The position numbers and the translations under genes were made by a program. Positions 60,455 to 64,000 of a stretch of 64,000 bases of DNA are shown here, piece after piece (the first letter of the stretch is position 1; each line of letters starts with the position of its first letter). The notes below the pieces were generated by a model. The model saw only the letters and a list, made by a program, of their open reading frames with translations, had not been told where the DNA came from and ran no database searches. The stretch is from Ecdyonurus torrentis (taxonomy: Eukaryota; Arthropoda; Insecta; Ephemeroptera; Heptageniidae): assembly GCA_949318235.1 (NCBI GenBank), contig OX439129.1, positions 8,067,849 through 8,131,848 on the forward strand, in the 5' to 3' direction.

Positions 60455-60751
60455 GCCCCTGGAAAATTATTTTCTATGCAACCTGGATCACACAGCGGAC
60501 CGAAAATTTGCCTAATCTGCAGGATGAAAAATAAAATACGTTTACTTGAGTGAAACTATAAAAGTAATCTTCCGCGTAAGTCAAATTAATATATAAAGTA
60601 TTGATATATATTTTTACTGCGAGGTTCACTTAAATTTAACTTCAATTTCAATTGTTAAAATTATATATAGTTTATTTTTCATCCTGCAGATTAGGCAAAT
60701 TTTCGGTCCGCTGTGTGATCCAGGTTGCATACAACACACATTTCCAGGGGC
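60455..60751. mobile_element. Long-armed hairpin element
   Basis: Ends GCCCCTGGAAA and exact inverse. After a diverged stretch of about 10 bases the arms agree without mismatch for over 55 bases (TATGCAACCTGGATCACAC, AGCGGACCGAAAATTTGCC, TAATCTGCAGGATG, AAAAATAAA). AT-rich loop of about 130 bases. Confidence 0.8.
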
Positions 60752-61801
60752 CAGCGTAAAAAATTGGTAATTAAAACTTTAAAATCTCAGCTTTATAGGT
60801 ATAATATCAAATATATGTAACATTTTTGAACAGATATTTTTTTCTTTCGTATATATACGTTTTATATGGAAAAAGTATTATGCATTTTTATACAGGAAAG
60901 ATTGCTATGCAATGAGAATTATATTCTCCATGCACTCGCTTTGTATTTTTTCTAATATACACTAGTTTTGAAGTTGAGGTAATATTATATATTATATATA
61001 TAAATAAAATATAAATTTAAGGCACCTAAATCTTTTTGTATTATCGTTATATATTTTTATCTCAAAAACATTTAATTGTCAAGAATATATGTCATACAAA
61101 TGAATAAAGCAAATCACTGACTATAATATACATTACGTATTTAAAAATGAGCTTATATTTTTATTATATACGTCAAGAAATTTGTGTTAAAAAAATAAAA
61201 ACGCGTGGTTGACTTATAAATTTTTTTTTTTTTTTTTTTTTTTTTAATTTTGTAGATATTTTAAATTATTTTTATTAGGATGAAATTTATTGTTATTTTT
61301 TAAGGTGCAATATTATGCAGCTCATGACCCTGATGTGTCAGATATATAACAAACAAATGATCCGCTTTACATATTGATGGAGGGGGGGGGGGGGAAGAGA
61401 TCGGGTTCTCATTTCATCTATTTAAACTGTTATGCATAGAACCTATATAGTATTTAAATTTAAAAAGATGGCATATGTTTAACATGATTAACATGATATA
61501 ACATAATTATTTTGCGTTTTTATGAGATATATGAAAACAAAATAAGTGAAAAGCAAAAAAAAAAAAAAAACATGTGTATTAAACATTTATTTAACGTGCT
61601 TACACCATATATAAATATGAGTACTGCTATAATTTTTGACAAAATCAACTCTGGCATTGAAGATTGAACCCGGATCCTCTCTCCGTTTGCGACCAAACTA
61701 TGTGTAAAGTAATAAATAACGCAATTAACTTGGAAAAGTATATTTATATCAGATTTGATCATCATGAGGACTAAATCGGTAATTAATTAGAATAAAATAG
61801 C

Positions 61802-61835
<34 letters not shown>

Positions 61836-61944
61836 ATTTCTATCAAATAAATGCTTAAAAGGGTGCGTTATTATTTTTTTTTCAAAGGGGTTATATGTAT
61901 ATATAAGCAAGCACATAGAATGCAGATGCAGCTGTATAATATAT

Positions 61945-62050
<106 letters not shown>

Positions 62051-62869
62051 GTATAATACATAATACATAAAAGGGGATGTGGTTGCGGTTTTAAACACCA
62101 GGTGTCACCACGTACTTCCGCTCACCTGCTTTATATTTAATACATCTCAGTGTCCCCCTACTGCGCGTATGTATAATACATACATAACATACGTATATGA
62201 GTTGCAAAGCTGTAATTATGTTTCATTAACTAACTCACCACAAACTCTATCAAATAACAAAAATAAAGCGCCCTTTTTGTCACATCCATATTATATGAGT
62301 ACTGAATTAAATTAATTATTACTTGTGAACTTCTAATTAAATTTAAAATTAAAGGATATATCATAATTATATCCTTTAATAAGTATTTTGCCTACTACTG
62401 TTATATAGTCTAGTTATACTAACTTATACTTATTTACTCCCATATCCCTGTATGAAACTTTATTCATTTTATATGCATATAACCTGTATTTAGTAATGAT
62501 TCAATTTTACACTTTAAAAAAACAACAGGTATAAGCATAACATATATAATGACGCCATAATATCTTTCGGTGTAGGCTATAGGATTAAATCTTTTCAGTA
62601 TGGGCTTCAATGTATATGATCTGAGGCTTTTAGACCTCAGGCTCAACCCGTTATCACACTATTCTGGGCTCGTCTATCAGGCCTGTGCAATTTACACTTA
62701 AATAGCATATTATAATTATATATTAAAGTCAATAATATCCGTAGATTGCAATGAAATTAAACTATTAAAAATGGATTTTTTTTACGTAAATGTTATTATG
62801 TTGAAAAGTGTTATGTATATGCTTTTGACTCCACAGAAATAATAATTTATAATAAATTCTGCTCAATAA

Positions 62870-63115
62870 ATTTAATTATTTGTGCTGTATTTATGTGAAA
62901 ATAGCTAAAATTATGCTACATGAAAACAAAATAAACAATTATACTGTATACATAATATTATATTTATGCAATATAACATATATAGCAGTAAATATTATAT
63001 ATAGCTATAGCATATAAATTATATTGTATTGAACAAATGTGGCTGAAAATGCTATTAGTATTATACAATTGTTTTTCCACCTTGTGGTGCTGGGAAATAT
63101 TTACTTTTAATGCAA
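62870..63115. mobile_element. AGCATAATTATGCT-type element, diverged copy
   Basis: Contains AAAATTATGCTACATG, TTGAACAAATGTGGCTGAAAA and, at the right, GTGCTGGGAAATATTTACTT, the inverse of the family's terminal motif. Borders approximate. Confidence 0.5.
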
Positions 63116-63297
63116 AAGTTTAAACTGCATCGTAATAAAAAAAAACTATAAAAAAAACTTAAAAATAGTCCAATAGTAAACCCATTTCATATGCTTTAAT
63201 TAATTTAGTCTAACATTAAAATACGTATAATCATAGAACTTTCTTCTATATATTATATGTTTTATATTAGCACACACCGTTGTTGTTATAAGTTGTC

Positions 63298-63299
<2 letters not shown>

Positions 63300-63341
<42 letters not shown>
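63300..63341. repeat. (AT)n microsatellite
   Basis: Perfect run of about 42 bases. Confidence 0.95.
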
Positions 63342-63345
<4 letters not shown>

Positions 63346-64000
63346 CAAAAACATATATAAATAGACATGCACTCTAAAAACAATTTTATATATATTTATC
63401 ATATGCGTGTCGTATAACTTTAACAATACAATCAATATAAAAAAGATACAACAATGGCTCCATACACTTAAGCAGCTGGAACAACACGATAATAATGTCA
63501 CTATTTTATTATATAAAGTGCAATTATTATCAATTTTCAACTTTCAATTTCCCCCATTGTTTGTTTGAATCAATTTACTTAACAAACGAGAAAAAAAAAA
63601 GATTTCTCAAACAAACAGGCAAGCAAGCAAGCAAGCAAGCAAAGTTACAAAAATTGTTAAGTTTAAACAAAGATAATGATGTATATAACGATTGTTTGAT
63701 ATCAAATTAATTTGTCAAATTATGTTTTTCTATGTGATTTAGAAATTGTAAGTAAACTTTTGACATAACTTCTTTTTTTTTTCATGGTGGAGTGCGGGCT
63801 AATAATTTTGTTATAAAACTTTTATTCACCGCTTATATTTATGAAGCTATACAATGTTATATAGTATAATTATTTAATATTAAAATTATGAAATTGTGAC
63901 TTTTGATTCAAATTAAAATATTTATGTTGTAAAATTCTACACGTAAAAAATAAATTACGTAATATAATATGCTACATTCATGGATAATTCTATATTGTAA

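Overview
This window is nuclear DNA from an animal, not a prokaryote. Its genes are split by GT-AG introns, 3' UTRs end in AATAAA signals, and intergenic DNA is very AT-rich and full of microsatellites, homopolymer tracts and short hairpin-forming repeats. The three recognisable genes are single-copy metazoan genes. I cannot name the species. AT-richness, modest introns and many non-autonomous DNA transposons suggest an invertebrate, but I saw no lineage-diagnostic feature.

Layout. 1-22.5 kb is gene-poor. It holds large AT, CT/AG and TTTC microsatellites, a perfect 100-bp tandem duplication, several miniature inverted-repeat elements, and a 1.4-kb terminal-inverted-repeat element (18824-20226) packed with the palindrome TCTTGCAAGA and carrying a 5S rRNA-like segment. 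22.5-42.4 kb holds a plus-strand gene for an RBMS-family (MSSP) two-RRM RNA-binding protein. Eight coding exons are placed; the N-terminal exon is upstream and only tentatively placed at 10807-10860. A 3' UTR intron starts five bases after the stop, followed by an apparent 5.6-kb AT-rich 3' UTR with no recognised mobile element. 44.4-52.2 kb holds a complete nine-exon minus-strand gene for WDR12 (422 codons), the NLE-domain/WD40 subunit of the PeBoW ribosome-biogenesis complex. 52.4-54.4 kb holds a three-exon plus-strand gene for GTF3C6, the small TFIIIC subunit of RNA polymerase III transcription. Its start codon lies 240 bp from that of WDR12, so the two probably share a bidirectional promoter. 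54.9-64 kb has no recognised gene; it holds hairpin elements, AT microsatellites, a 50-bp perfect palindrome and one GC-richer island.

Gene logic. WDR12 serves 60S subunit and 28S rRNA maturation. TFIIIC recruits polymerase III to 5S rRNA and tRNA genes. Driving both from one short promoter would couple two arms of ribosome production. The RBMS gene is independent and has its own downstream end.

The mobile fraction is the most unusual part. At least ten families of 100-700 bp inverted-repeat elements recur. Some are bounded by TA (Tc1/mariner-like), others by TTAA. Some are nested in one another or in microsatellites, and many lie in introns, where transcripts would fold into long hairpins. 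No transposase gene was found, so all appear non-autonomous.
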